From Puia dinghuensis (GTDB lineage: Bacteria > Bacteroidota > Bacteroidia > Chitinophagales > Chitinophagaceae), in the NCBI GenBank assembly GCA_026225275.1, contig JAMFSL010000150.1, positions 1-58,182 of the forward strand: DNA of 58,182 bases, read 5' to 3'. Position 1 is the stretch's first letter. Every line of letters begins with the position of its first letter. Both the position numbers and the translations under genes were made by a program. This document shows positions 41,960-49,868 of the stretch, piece after piece. The notes under the pieces were generated by a model. That model was not told the origin of the DNA and did not search any database. It saw nothing but the letters and a program-made list of their open reading frames with translations.

Positions 41960-43555
41960 ATGCTGAAGGATAGCCTTTTATTAGTCATCTCTCTGCTTTT
42001 CGTCGTCTCGATGCTGGCGATGCTGAGTAACAAGCTGCGCATCTCTTATCCTATCTTCCTCGTGATAGCCGGGCTTGGCATCAGTACGATACCCGGTATT
42101 CCGCAGATCCGGCTGGACCCCAATTTTGTATTTATCATCTTTTTGCCGCCGCTGCTGTATTCCGCGGCCTGGTATACGTCCTGGCGTGAATTCTGGCGGA
42201 TGCGCCGTCCGATCAACCTGCTGGCCTTCGGGCTCGTACTACTGACAGCGACGGCGGTAGCCTATGTCGCGCATTATTTGATACCCAATTTCCCTCTTGC
42301 CCTGGGTTTCCTGCTGGGCGGGATCGTTTCGCCGCCGGATGCGATAGCCGCCACGAGCGTGCTGGAGAATCTGAAAGTACCTAAAAGAATTGTGACGATA
42401 TTGGAAGGGGAAAGCCTGGTCAATGATGCATCCAGTCTTATCATTTTTCGGTTTGCACTGGCAGCCTTAGTCACCGGGAAATTCGTTGCCTGGAAAGCGG
42501 GATGGGATTTCCTGATGGTCGTCTTTATGGGGATACTGATCGGGTTGGTCATTGCCCATATCGTATATGCCATTCATCGCTGGTTGCCAACGACTGCCAC
42601 TATCAATACGGCCATCACGCTGATCTCTCCTTACCTAATGTATATCGCGGCTGAGCATTTCCATTATTCCGGTGTGCTGGCAGTGGTCAGCGGTGGACTC
42701 TTTCTGAGCTTTCGGTCGCATGATGTCTTCGACTACAACAGCCGGCTGCAGTCCGTAAGTGTATGGAATGTGGTGGTGTTCCTGCTGAATGGCGTCGTAT
42801 TTATCCTGATCGGATTGCAGCTGCCGGGCATTGTACGTGGCCTCGGCGAATATTCCTTACGAGCCGCCATCGGCTATGGTGTCCTGATCAGCCTTGTGGC
42901 GATCCTCGTTCGTCTGGCCTGGGTATACCCCGGCGCTTATCTGCCGCGGTTGTTGAGTAAGAGGATCCGCACGACGGAAATCCGGCCCGGAAAGAGGCAG
43001 GTCTTCATTATCGGCTGGAGCGGGATGCGCGGTGTCGTCTCTCTGGCGTCGGCGCTGGCTATACCCATCACGCTTGCTGGCGGAGATGCTTTCCCTCACC
43101 GCAATTTGATCCTTTGCATCACTTTCATCGTCATACTCGTCACCCTGGTATTCCAGGGACTGACGCTACCATGGATCATCCGGTGGTTACGCATTGAAGC
43201 CGATGAAAACGAAGAGGAACAACAGCTATCGTTGCGGCTTCGGTTGACCAGGACCGTATTGCAGCATATAGACACTCAATATGACCATGAGTCCACCTCG
43301 ATAGAAGCTTTCCGGCAATTAAAAGCACGCTATCAGCGAATGGCAGATATGGCCGGGCAGAAACTCAACAGCGAAGACCAGCAGGAGAAAACGCCCGATT
43401 ATTTACCTGCCTACAAAAAATTGTTACTGGAGCTTGTCCAAATTCAACGACAGGAATTGTCGCAATTGCGGAATGGCGATGAATTTTCCGATGAGCTGCT
43501 GCGGAGTAAGGAATTCGAACTGGACCTGGAAGAGGCGCAGTACAACCGCCGCTAG
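41960..43555 (+). CDS. CPA1 family sodium/proton antiporter (NhaP-like)
   Basis: The 531-residue protein has about 12 transmembrane helices and the CPA1 hallmarks: LPPLLYSAAWYTSWREF, GGIVSPPDAIAATSVLENLKVP (ND/SPPD ion site), EGESLVNDASSLIIFRFALAA and GWSGMRGVVSLASALAIP. The cytoplasmic tail (about 415-531) is helical and charged. It exchanges Na+ or K+ for protons to control pH and salt. Stop codons of this gene and the convergent hybrid kinase gene overlap within the palindrome CTAG. Confidence 0.93.
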   Translation: MLKDSLLLVISLLFVVSMLAMLSNKLRISYPIFLVIAGLGISTIPGIPQIRLDPNFVFIIFLPPLLYSAAWYTSWREFWRMRRPINLLAFGLVLLTATAVAYVAHYLIPNFPLALGFLLGGIVSPPDAIAATSVLENLKVPKRIVTILEGESLVNDASSLIIFRFALAALVTGKFVAWKAGWDFLMVVFMGILIGLVIAHIVYAIHRWLPTTATINTAITLISPYLMYIAAEHFHYSGVLAVVSGGLFLSFRSHDVFDYNSRLQSVSVWNVVVFLLNGVVFILIGLQLPGIVRGLGEYSLRAAIGYGVLISLVAILVRLAWVYPGAYLPRLLSKRIRTTEIRPGKRQVFIIGWSGMRGVVSLASALAIPITLAGGDAFPHRNLILCITFIVILVTLVFQGLTLPWIIRWLRIEADENEEEQQLSLRLRLTRTVLQHIDTQYDHESTSIEAFRQLKARYQRMADMAGQKLNSEDQQEKTPDYLPAYKKLLLELVQIQRQELSQLRNGDEFSDELLRSKEFELDLEEAQYNRR

Positions 43556-45924
43556 TGCGGCACTTTGTGTACATACTTAAGAATGAGGCGGTATAGCTCG
43601 TCGGGATTGAAGGGTTTGACCACTACATCATTAAGACCGGCCGCAAAAGCGCCGCTTTCTACTTCTTTAGGGGTGCTGGCCGTCAGTGCGATGATTGGAA
43701 GCGTTTCACCCCGCTGGCGGAGAAGAACAGTGGCCTCATATCCATCCATGACAGGCATGTGGAGGTCCATGAGGACCAGGTGGTGGTAGTCGGAATCGAT
43801 GCGTTCCAGGGCTTCAACTCCGTTGGTGGCTACATGTACGACCGCTCCTTTACGCTCCAGCATGGTTTGGGCCACAAGTACATTGAGCGGGTTGTCTTCC
43901 ACCAGAAGGATATGAATCCCGCAGAGCAGTTGTTCGCCTTCCGCCCCGGAAATATGGCCGGAGTTTTCTTCGATAGTTTCGTTGGTAAAAGGAAATGTCT
44001 GGGTAAAATAAAAGCATGATCCCTGGCCGGATTCGCTCGTCAGCTGAAGCGTGACTCCCTGTAATTCGAGGATTTTTTTTGTGATAGCCAATCCCAATCC
44101 GGTCCCGCCGTAGCTGCGGGAAGTAGAAGAATCGGCCTGGGTAAACCGGTCGAAAATGATCCCTTGCTTTTCCGGGGGGATGCCGATGCCGGTGTCTTGC
44201 ACTTTGACGGTGAGGTTGACGGACTCCGGTCCTATAGAGTCAACGCTAAGGGATAATCGCACGAACCCTTCCCTGGTGAATTTAATCGCGTTATGCACGA
44301 GATTGTTGATGACCTGGCTCATCCGGGTAGGGTCGCCCAGCACTTTTTTATCGAGTTTTGCGTCGATGTCGGCGAGGACCTGAATGCCTTTTTCATCTGC
44401 GGTGTTCTTCATACCGGCCACTATATTTCGGGCAATGGCCGCCAAATCCATGGGAATATGTTCGAATCCGATCTTGCCTTCCTCAATCTTATTATAGTCG
44501 AGTATATTATTGACGATGGACAGCAGGTTATTGGCCGAGAAGAGGAGTACCCCGAGGTCTTCTTTCTGATCCTTTCGCGGATCATTGCCCAGCAGCAGGT
44601 GTGTCATACCGATGACTGCATTCAGGGGAGTCCGGATCTCGTGGGACATGGTGGAGAGGAATTCAGACTTGCTGCGTAGACCCTGCTGGGCCTGTTCCGC
44701 AGCCAGGCGAAGGGACTGTGAGAAGCGATGGGATAAGGCGAGGGATTGCAAAAAAAAGAAAGTGATATAACAGGCGAACAGGACTATGCGCCAGTCGGAG
44801 ATCAATCCGAAATAATGCAGGTTCATCAGTAAGCCGATGAACAGCATGACCGCCGTACTGAGGAGGGCAAATACGGACCCGCTGCGACGATGTTGGGCAG
44901 CCCGCAGGAATACATACATCGAATAAGCGATGCAAAAGAACATCATGCCCAGGAAGATGATCAATAGCCGGGTAAAGATCAGCGTGGGCGTGAGCAGGAC
45001 GATCGCGCTGTAGCCGAGACAGAACCAAAGGAGGCCTTTTGTAATGGCGGGGACGATATCCAGGGGGTACAGCCGCCGGGTATATGCACAGAATAAGCCC
45101 ATGGACAGGTAAAGGGAGAGATATTCCAGCCGGATAGTGATAAACCAGTTCACATCCGGAAACAGGGAATGAAGCACATAAAGGTTAGTGCCTATCATCC
45201 TGTAGCTGAAAACGATGCAAAACAGGGCGAAATAAAGGATTGTTCTATCGTGCCTGCCGAACATAAAAAGGCCCAGAAAAAAGAGCCCGCCCATAAACAT
45301 GCATCCGGCGAGGATGAAATCATAGGCCGCGTCCCGATTCTTTTTCAGGAAAAGTTCGTCCTTATCTCCGATCAGGATATGTTTGTAGGGACCGCCTCGA
45401 GCATGCCAGAAATTAGCTATCTGGAAAACCAGCGTCAGGGTATCACGTTCGCCGTTCGGAAGAGCGATAGTCCGGGTCACCCAAAACGGAGTGGCTTTAT
45501 CTTTAGTGGTGGCGGGCTTGCCGTTCTCTATCTGCACTACGCCGTTGACATACAATTTGAAAGCGCAATATGCGTCCGGAATTTCCATGGCAATACGGGG
45601 CCTTTGGGCAGGCAGCAGGATCTTCAGGGTATAGGTAGCATAGCCCTGAGAGGGGATCTTTTGGCCGTTGACGACCAGATTTTGCCATAATACGGGAAAG
45701 GGAACGTAGTCGGGCGGCGCTGAGGGCAGGCTGTCGGGGGGCAGGAGGCGGTTCCAGAAAAAGCCCCAATCGCCGTCAAGGGCAAAAGACCGGCCGAAAA
45801 GATCCTGATTGCGAAGATCAATGACGCCGTTGCGGGCAATAGGGGGCTGCCCGTCGGCAAAACAGGATAAACAGAGCGTTACCAGCAGAACTATACTGGC
45901 TATTTTAGACAAATTCCTTCGCAT
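43552..45924 (-). CDS. Hybrid histidine kinase with 7TM-DISM sensor module
   Basis: The 790-residue protein starts at the ATG at 45924 (MRRNLSKIASIVLL), with a signal peptide; longer frames have no plausible N-terminus. A periplasmic jelly-roll sensor (about 25-195; DGDWGFFWNRLLPP, FKLYVNGVVQIENGK) is followed by seven transmembrane helices (about 210-395), the 7TMR-DISM layout. Then come HisKA (MSHEIRTPLNAVIGM, His 428), HATPase_c (NNLVHNAIKFT, DTGIGIPPEKQG, GGTGLGLAITKK) and a C-terminal receiver domain (LLVEDNPLN, VLMDLHMPVMDG with Asp 720). A phosphorelay to an unlinked output is expected. The sensor fold resembles carbohydrate-binding domains. Confidence 0.92.
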   Translation of the reverse strand: MRRNLSKIASIVLLVTLCLSCFADGQPPIARNGVIDLRNQDLFGRSFALDGDWGFFWNRLLPPDSLPSAPPDYVPFPVLWQNLVVNGQKIPSQGYATYTLKILLPAQRPRIAMEIPDAYCAFKLYVNGVVQIENGKPATTKDKATPFWVTRTIALPNGERDTLTLVFQIANFWHARGGPYKHILIGDKDELFLKKNRDAAYDFILAGCMFMGGLFFLGLFMFGRHDRTILYFALFCIVFSYRMIGTNLYVLHSLFPDVNWFITIRLEYLSLYLSMGLFCAYTRRLYPLDIVPAITKGLLWFCLGYSAIVLLTPTLIFTRLLIIFLGMMFFCIAYSMYVFLRAAQHRRSGSVFALLSTAVMLFIGLLMNLHYFGLISDWRIVLFACYITFFFLQSLALSHRFSQSLRLAAEQAQQGLRSKSEFLSTMSHEIRTPLNAVIGMTHLLLGNDPRKDQKEDLGVLLFSANNLLSIVNNILDYNKIEEGKIGFEHIPMDLAAIARNIVAGMKNTADEKGIQVLADIDAKLDKKVLGDPTRMSQVINNLVHNAIKFTREGFVRLSLSVDSIGPESVNLTVKVQDTGIGIPPEKQGIIFDRFTQADSSTSRSYGGTGLGLAITKKILELQGVTLQLTSESGQGSCFYFTQTFPFTNETIEENSGHISGAEGEQLLCGIHILLVEDNPLNVLVAQTMLERKGAVVHVATNGVEALERIDSDYHHLVLMDLHMPVMDGYEATVLLRQRGETLPIIALTASTPKEVESGAFAAGLNDVVVKPFNPDELYRLILKYVHKVPH

Positions 45925-46005
45925 AAGGCGGATAACAGACTCAACATCATTGAATCTGGGTAGTTTAATAACGCGCAATTTTGTATAAAATGATGATAAT
46001 GAACA

Positions 46006-46033
46006 AAAAAACCCGCCAGCTGGCGGGTTTTTT
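46006..46033 (-). terminator. Intrinsic terminator of the OmpA-like gene
   Basis: A perfect palindrome, AAAAAACCCGCCAG with its complement, forms a 14-bp stem. The GC core CCCGCCAGCTGGCGGG is flanked by T runs on either strand. It begins 21 nt after the stop codon of the OmpA-like gene in its direction of transcription. Confidence 0.85.
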
Positions 46034-46054
46034 CCTTTTATCTTAAAAGAGTAC

Positions 46055-46921
46055 TTATTTCTTCTCAAGGAGCTTGAAGAACTGATCCAGCTGCGGCAGG
46101 ATAACGATCCGGGTGCGGCGGTTAGCGGCACGGCCTTCTTCGGTATCGTTGGCTGCTGCGGGTACATACTCGCCACGGCCGGCTGCGGTAATATGTGCAG
46201 GGTCGAGACCATATTGCGTCTGCAGGATGCGGACGACGGAAGTAGCGCGTTTAACGCTGAGATCCCAGTTGTCCTTCAGCTGGCCAGGATGGACGTACGG
46301 CTTGTTATCCGTATTGCCTTCCACCATGAATTCGATATCGGGCTGCGCTTTCAGCACTGTAGCTACTTTACCCAGCACGACTTTCGCCGGTTCCGTTACA
46401 TCCCATTTGCCGCTGGCGAACAGCAGCTTGTCGGAGATATCAATATAGACGACGCCTTTGTCGACCTTGATATTGATGTCCTTGTCATTTACGTCTGCGA
46501 GGGCGCCCTTGAGGTTCATGACCAGTGCCATGTTGAGGGAATCCTTGTGAGCGAGCTCATTCTGGAGGTTCTGGATGTAGTTGTCCTTAGCTCCGAGGTT
46601 GTCCAAAGATTTTTTGATGCTTTCTGCCTGGGAGCCGGAGATCACAGAAAGATCCTGCAGTTGCTTAAGGGTTGCATCGTGATTTTGTTTCAGGAAGTCG
46701 ATTTGCTTGTTCAGCGCGTCAATCTGAGCCTGAAGAGCGGCCGCCTTGGATGCATCCGAGGAAGTGAGGTCGTTACAATTCTTGAGGTCACCAGCAAGCT
46801 TGGCGTTAGCAGCGGTCAGGGAATCGATCTTTGCCTGCGCAGCTTTGAATTTTTTTGAACTTACGCATGAAAATAGGAAAATAGAAAAAGCAGCGAAAAG
46901 CAATGATTGTTTAAGCTTCAT
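46055..46921 (-). CDS. OmpA-family lipoprotein with coiled coil
   Basis: The 288-residue protein has a lipoprotein signal with lipobox LFSC (Cys 19), a long coiled coil (about 25-130; AAALQAQIDALNKQIDFLKQNHD in two parts) and an OmpA C-terminal peptidoglycan-binding domain (about 155-280; LLFASGKWDV, MVEGNTDNKPY, WDLSVKRATSVVRIL, ITAAGRGEYVPAAANDTEEGRAANRRTRIV in parts). The Asp and Arg of the domain that hold diaminopimelate are present. It probably anchors the outer membrane to the cell wall. Strong terminator downstream. Confidence 0.93.
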   Translation of the reverse strand: MKLKQSLLFAAFSIFLFSCVSSKKFKAAQAKIDSLTAANAKLAGDLKNCNDLTSSDASKAAALQAQIDALNKQIDFLKQNHDATLKQLQDLSVISGSQAESIKKSLDNLGAKDNYIQNLQNELAHKDSLNMALVMNLKGALADVNDKDINIKVDKGVVYIDISDKLLFASGKWDVTEPAKVVLGKVATVLKAQPDIEFMVEGNTDNKPYVHPGQLKDNWDLSVKRATSVVRILQTQYGLDPAHITAAGRGEYVPAAANDTEEGRAANRRTRIVILPQLDQFFKLLEKK

Positions 46922-46992
46922 AGTAATATCATTTTTTTTAAAAAAATCATTCTACTCCGCCCAGTGCGACATACGGTTAGAGAAGAATGGGT

Positions 46993-47000
46993 CAAAGATA
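46993..47000 (-). promoter_or_regulatory. Possible -7 box of the OmpA-like gene
   Basis: TATCTTTG on the minus strand fits TAnnTTTG exactly and would give a leader of about 65 nt. No clear -33 element. Confidence 0.35.
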
Positions 47001-47216
47001 TAGCAACAAACCTAATAAGATCGTTTGCCGCGGTAAAAATAGGCATATTTGATGCCAAACTGTTTTATGCTGTGCGTTTTACGTATAATTTGACGCAGCA
47101 TCCGAAAGGAGACAACCCTATTTTCCTTCAAATGAGGCAATCCCAAACAAATTAGCGAGAAAATACTAAAATTATTAGGTGTGAATAAATTAATTATCCT
47201 ACCTTTATTGAATCAA

Positions 47217-47224
47217 TAAATTTG
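47217..47224 (+). promoter_or_regulatory. Possible -7 box of recA
   Basis: TAAATTTG fits TAnnTTTG exactly, placing the start of transcription about 15 nt before the ATG at 47246. Upstream spacing to a TTG is not canonical. Confidence 0.3.
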
Positions 47225-47245
47225 GGTGAACTAAAAAATACGATT

Positions 47246-48247
47246 ATGTCAAACGCAGAAAAATTGAAGGCTTTAAAGCTGACAATGGACAAAATAGATA
47301 AAGATTTCGGAAAAGGAAGCGTGATGATGATGAATGAAAGAAGCCAGGAGCCTATGGAGGTCATTTCCACCGGTTCAATCGGATTGGATATGGCGCTGGG
47401 TGTCGGGGGTTTACCCAAAGGCAGGGTCGTTGAAATATATGGCCCCGAATCTTCCGGTAAGACGACCCTGGCCACGCATATTATCGCAGAAGCCCAGAAA
47501 AAAGGCGGAATGTGTGCCATCATCGATGCCGAGCATGCTTTCGACAGCGCCTACGCTCAGAAACTGGGCGTGGATATCGACAACCTGCTGATTTCGCAGC
47601 CCGATTATGGCGAACAGGGGCTGGAAATAGCGGACCGGCTGATCCTCTCCGGTGCCCTGGATATCGTCGTCATCGACTCAGTCGCTGCATTGGTACCCAA
47701 AGGTGAACTGGAAGGCGAAATGGGAGACAGCAAGATGGGGCTGCAGGCACGTCTGATGTCACAGGCTTTGCGCAAGCTCACCGCTACGATCAGTAAGACC
47801 AACACCATTTGTATCTTCATCAACCAGCTGCGTGAAAAGATCGGCGTCATGTTCGGTAATCCCGAGACGACAACGGGCGGCAACGCATTGAAGTTCTATG
47901 CCTCTGTCCGGCTGGATATCCGGCGCATGGCACAGATCAAGGATGGGGAAGAGGCAGTGGGTAACAGAGTAAAGGTAAAAGTGGTGAAGAATAAAGTCGC
48001 TCCCCCCTTCCGGGCAGCAGAATTCGACATCGTGTTCGGGGAAGGAATTTCCAAAAACGGCGAGATCATCGACATGGGCGTAGAACTGGGCATTGTGCAG
48101 AAAAGCGGTAGCTGGTTCAGCTATGGTACGGATCGGCTGGGGCAAGGCAGGGATACGGTGAAACAACTGTTGCACGACAATCCTGAACTGGCTACGGATA
48201 TTGAAAAAAAGATCCGCGAGAAAGTGAAAGAAATGCAAAACGCGTAA
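47246..48247 (+). CDS. recA: Recombinase RecA
   Basis: The 333-residue product has the full RecA core: [22 protein letters not shown] (Walker A), [20 protein letters not shown] (Walker B), the L1/L2 loop segments [24 protein letters not shown] and [19 protein letters not shown] (each given as contiguous family blocks), and a short C-terminus ending KEMQNA. It forms filaments on single-stranded DNA for homologous recombination. The ATG at 47246 ([10 protein letters not shown]) was chosen over an in-frame TTG 24 nt upstream. Confidence 0.98.
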   Translation: MSNAEKLKALKLTMDKIDKDFGKGSVMMMNERSQEPMEVISTGSIGLDMALGVGGLPKGRVVEIYGPESSGKTTLATHIIAEAQKKGGMCAIIDAEHAFDSAYAQKLGVDIDNLLISQPDYGEQGLEIADRLILSGALDIVVIDSVAALVPKGELEGEMGDSKMGLQARLMSQALRKLTATISKTNTICIFINQLREKIGVMFGNPETTTGGNALKFYASVRLDIRRMAQIKDGEEAVGNRVKVKVVKNKVAPPFRAAEFDIVFGEGISKNGEIIDMGVELGIVQKSGSWFSYGTDRLGQGRDTVKQLLHDNPELATDIEKKIREKVKEMQNA

Positions 48248-48284
48248 CGTCAAGTATTTTTATTTAATTGGGTTAGTATGTACC

Positions 48285-48314
48285 GGCTGTCTATTTTTAG
48301 ACGGCCTTTTTTTT
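48285..48314 (+). terminator. recA terminator
   Basis: GGCTGTCT and AGACGGCC (48285-48292, 48299-48306; one G-T pair) form an 8-bp stem with a T-rich loop, followed by eight T residues. It starts 38 nt after the recA stop codon. Confidence 0.85.
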
Positions 48315-48391
48315 GTACGAAATCTTGAAGAGAGTATTTGTGCTGAGTATAAGTACGGGGCTACGTGCGTTCGGTTGGAAGGCTCTAAAAT

Positions 48392-48423
48392 AAAAAAAGG
48401 GGTCTGAATAGAAATTCAACCCC
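48392..48423 (-). terminator. Terminator of the type IX cargo gene
   Basis: GGGGT-ct-GAAT and ATTC-a-ACCCC (48399-48423) form an imperfect stem; on the minus strand it is followed by seven T residues (48398-48392). It lies about 100 nt beyond the stop codon of the sorting-domain gene. Confidence 0.65.
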
Positions 48424-48523
48424 GTTTTAAAATCCAATATCCTATGAAAAACCGAGATAAAGGTATAGGATAATAATCAAATCTGCAATACCATTTTGCG
48501 GTAATTATTTTTTTTAGGTAATT

Positions 48524-49165
48524 TTAATTCTTGACTAGCTGCTGGGAAATTGCTCTATTGCTTTCTTTATCAGTTACTCGCAAAACATACACCCCTTTTT
48601 CGAGGGTAGAAACATTAACAACCTGAATACCAGGTTGCAATCGTTTGCTAAGCCTGATCGCCCCTGCGGCATCCAATACCAGCAAATCAATAATATGTTC
48701 CGTTTGCACAATAAAAAGCTTGTCGACGGGATTGGGATAAAATTTGAAATCGACTTTTCCGGAAAGACTCAATTGCATCGATTTAGAATACGTAGGTGGC
48801 CCTGTTGGCGGGCTGCATTTTATCCGGTAAAAATCAGATCCGTTCGGTGGTGCGACATCGACCAGTTCATAATGACCCACAGCTCCCGTTTCTCTCACGG
48901 CGCCGATCGTCTCATAATGCTCGCCATCAGAACTCCTTTCTACGATAAAGTAATCTCCGTTACCAGCGCTGTCGATATCCCACTGCAGCCATACTTTATT
49001 TACATCTTTGATCGTTGCGCTAAAATCGACAAACTGAGGCTGACCACCCGCATGCGGTGCAAGGGCAGGATCCGAAACGGAATCCGCCAGCGCCGGATTT
49101 TGCTGAGCCTGACAGACAAAGCATCCAACGCTCACCCATAAGATGAGACAGGACAGTTTTTTCAT
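48524..49165 (-). CDS. Secreted protein with type IX sorting domain
   Basis: The 213-residue protein has a Sec signal (MKKLSCLILWVSVGCFVCQAQ), a fibronectin-like middle (about 45-125; WLQWDIDSAGNGDYFIVERSSDGEHYETIG in parts, FYRIKCS) and a C-terminal type A sorting domain (about 140-213; FKFYPNPVDKLFIV, LLVLDAAGAIRLSKRLQ, LEKGVYVLRVTD, QQLVKN). The sorting domain directs export through the PorSS/T9SS and surface attachment. The rest is too small to suggest enzymatic activity; an adhesin-like role is likely. Confidence 0.9.
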   Translation of the reverse strand: MKKLSCLILWVSVGCFVCQAQQNPALADSVSDPALAPHAGGQPQFVDFSATIKDVNKVWLQWDIDSAGNGDYFIVERSSDGEHYETIGAVRETGAVGHYELVDVAPPNGSDFYRIKCSPPTGPPTYSKSMQLSLSGKVDFKFYPNPVDKLFIVQTEHIIDLLVLDAAGAIRLSKRLQPGIQVVNVSTLEKGVYVLRVTDKESNRAISQQLVKN

Positions 49166-49310
49166 TGTTTTAAGAGGCGATGACCATCGGCCATCATTCG
49201 GTAGAGTGGTTACAACGCAAGACAGGGGCCAAAATTTACTTTGTAGTTGTTATATTCTTCTTAAAACGCAAAACTTTCCGCGTAACTTTCGTCACTAAAC
49301 TCAACGTAAG

Positions 49311-49784
49311 ATGCAAGCGCCCGTTAGAAAAATGAGTCGCTCCAAGAGAATAGCACTCGTCGCACATGACAACAAAAAAAACGAATTGATCGAATGGGCA
49401 GTCTACAACAAAGCCGCCCTGGCCCAGCATCAGCTATTTGGCACCGGCACCACGGGTACGTTGGTGGAACAGGCGCTAGGTCAACCGGTACGCAAATTCC
49501 TGAGTGGTCCGATGGGTGGAGACCAGCAGATCGGGGCCCGCATCGCCGAAGGCAAGATCGACATGCTGATCTTTTTCTGGGATCCGATGGAAGCACAGCC
49601 GCATGACCCTGACATCAAGGCTTTACTACGCCTGGCCGTGACCTGGAATATCCCTTTTGCCTGCGACCGCGCCACCGCGGATTTCATTTTTACTTCCCCG
49701 CTCATGCTGCATGAGTATGAAATCACCCCACCCGATTATTCTGTCTACAATAACCGGCTGCAAAATCCGTCGGATCCGTTATAA
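49311..49784 (+). CDS. mgsA: Methylglyoxal synthase
   Basis: The 157-residue enzyme converts dihydroxyacetone phosphate to methylglyoxal and phosphate. Family blocks are all present: KRIALVAHDNKKNELIEWA, LFGTGTTGTLVE, LSGPMGGDQQIGARIAEGKID, FFWDPMEAQPHDPDIKALLRLA and FACDRATADFI. Catalytic Asp residues are in GGDQQ and DPMEAQPHD. The start may be 49311 or an ATG at 49332 (MSRSKR). A near-consensus -7 box (TAACTTTC, 49283-49290) lies just upstream. It stands alone. Confidence 0.95.
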   Translation: MQAPVRKMSRSKRIALVAHDNKKNELIEWAVYNKAALAQHQLFGTGTTGTLVEQALGQPVRKFLSGPMGGDQQIGARIAEGKIDMLIFFWDPMEAQPHDPDIKALLRLAVTWNIPFACDRATADFIFTSPLMLHEYEITPPDYSVYNNRLQNPSDPL

Positions 49785-49868
49785 GGCGTGACAAGGGCTT
49801 CCAGCGCTTTTGGGCGGAAATCCGTATATTCATTGCTGTAACCAAATCTTGTTTCAAACTACAGCACC

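Larger units (their letters stand above)
46922..47245. other. Divergent regulatory region between the OmpA-like gene and recA
   Basis: This 324-nt AT-rich stretch has no gene I can support. On the minus strand TATCTTTG (47000-46993) is a perfect TAnnTTTG about 72 nt from the OmpA-like start. On the plus strand TAAATTTG (47217-47224) is another perfect match 22 nt before the recA ATG. Neither has a convincing -33 partner. No inverted repeat resembling an SOS box stood out. Confidence 0.5.

Noticed and set aside
43610-43640. CACTACATCATTAAG, similar to an operator half
   Set aside because: It is inside the hybrid kinase receiver domain and encodes NDVVV; a similar coding match near 748 in the SusC gene has the same explanation. 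Neither has a paired repeat 11 bp away.
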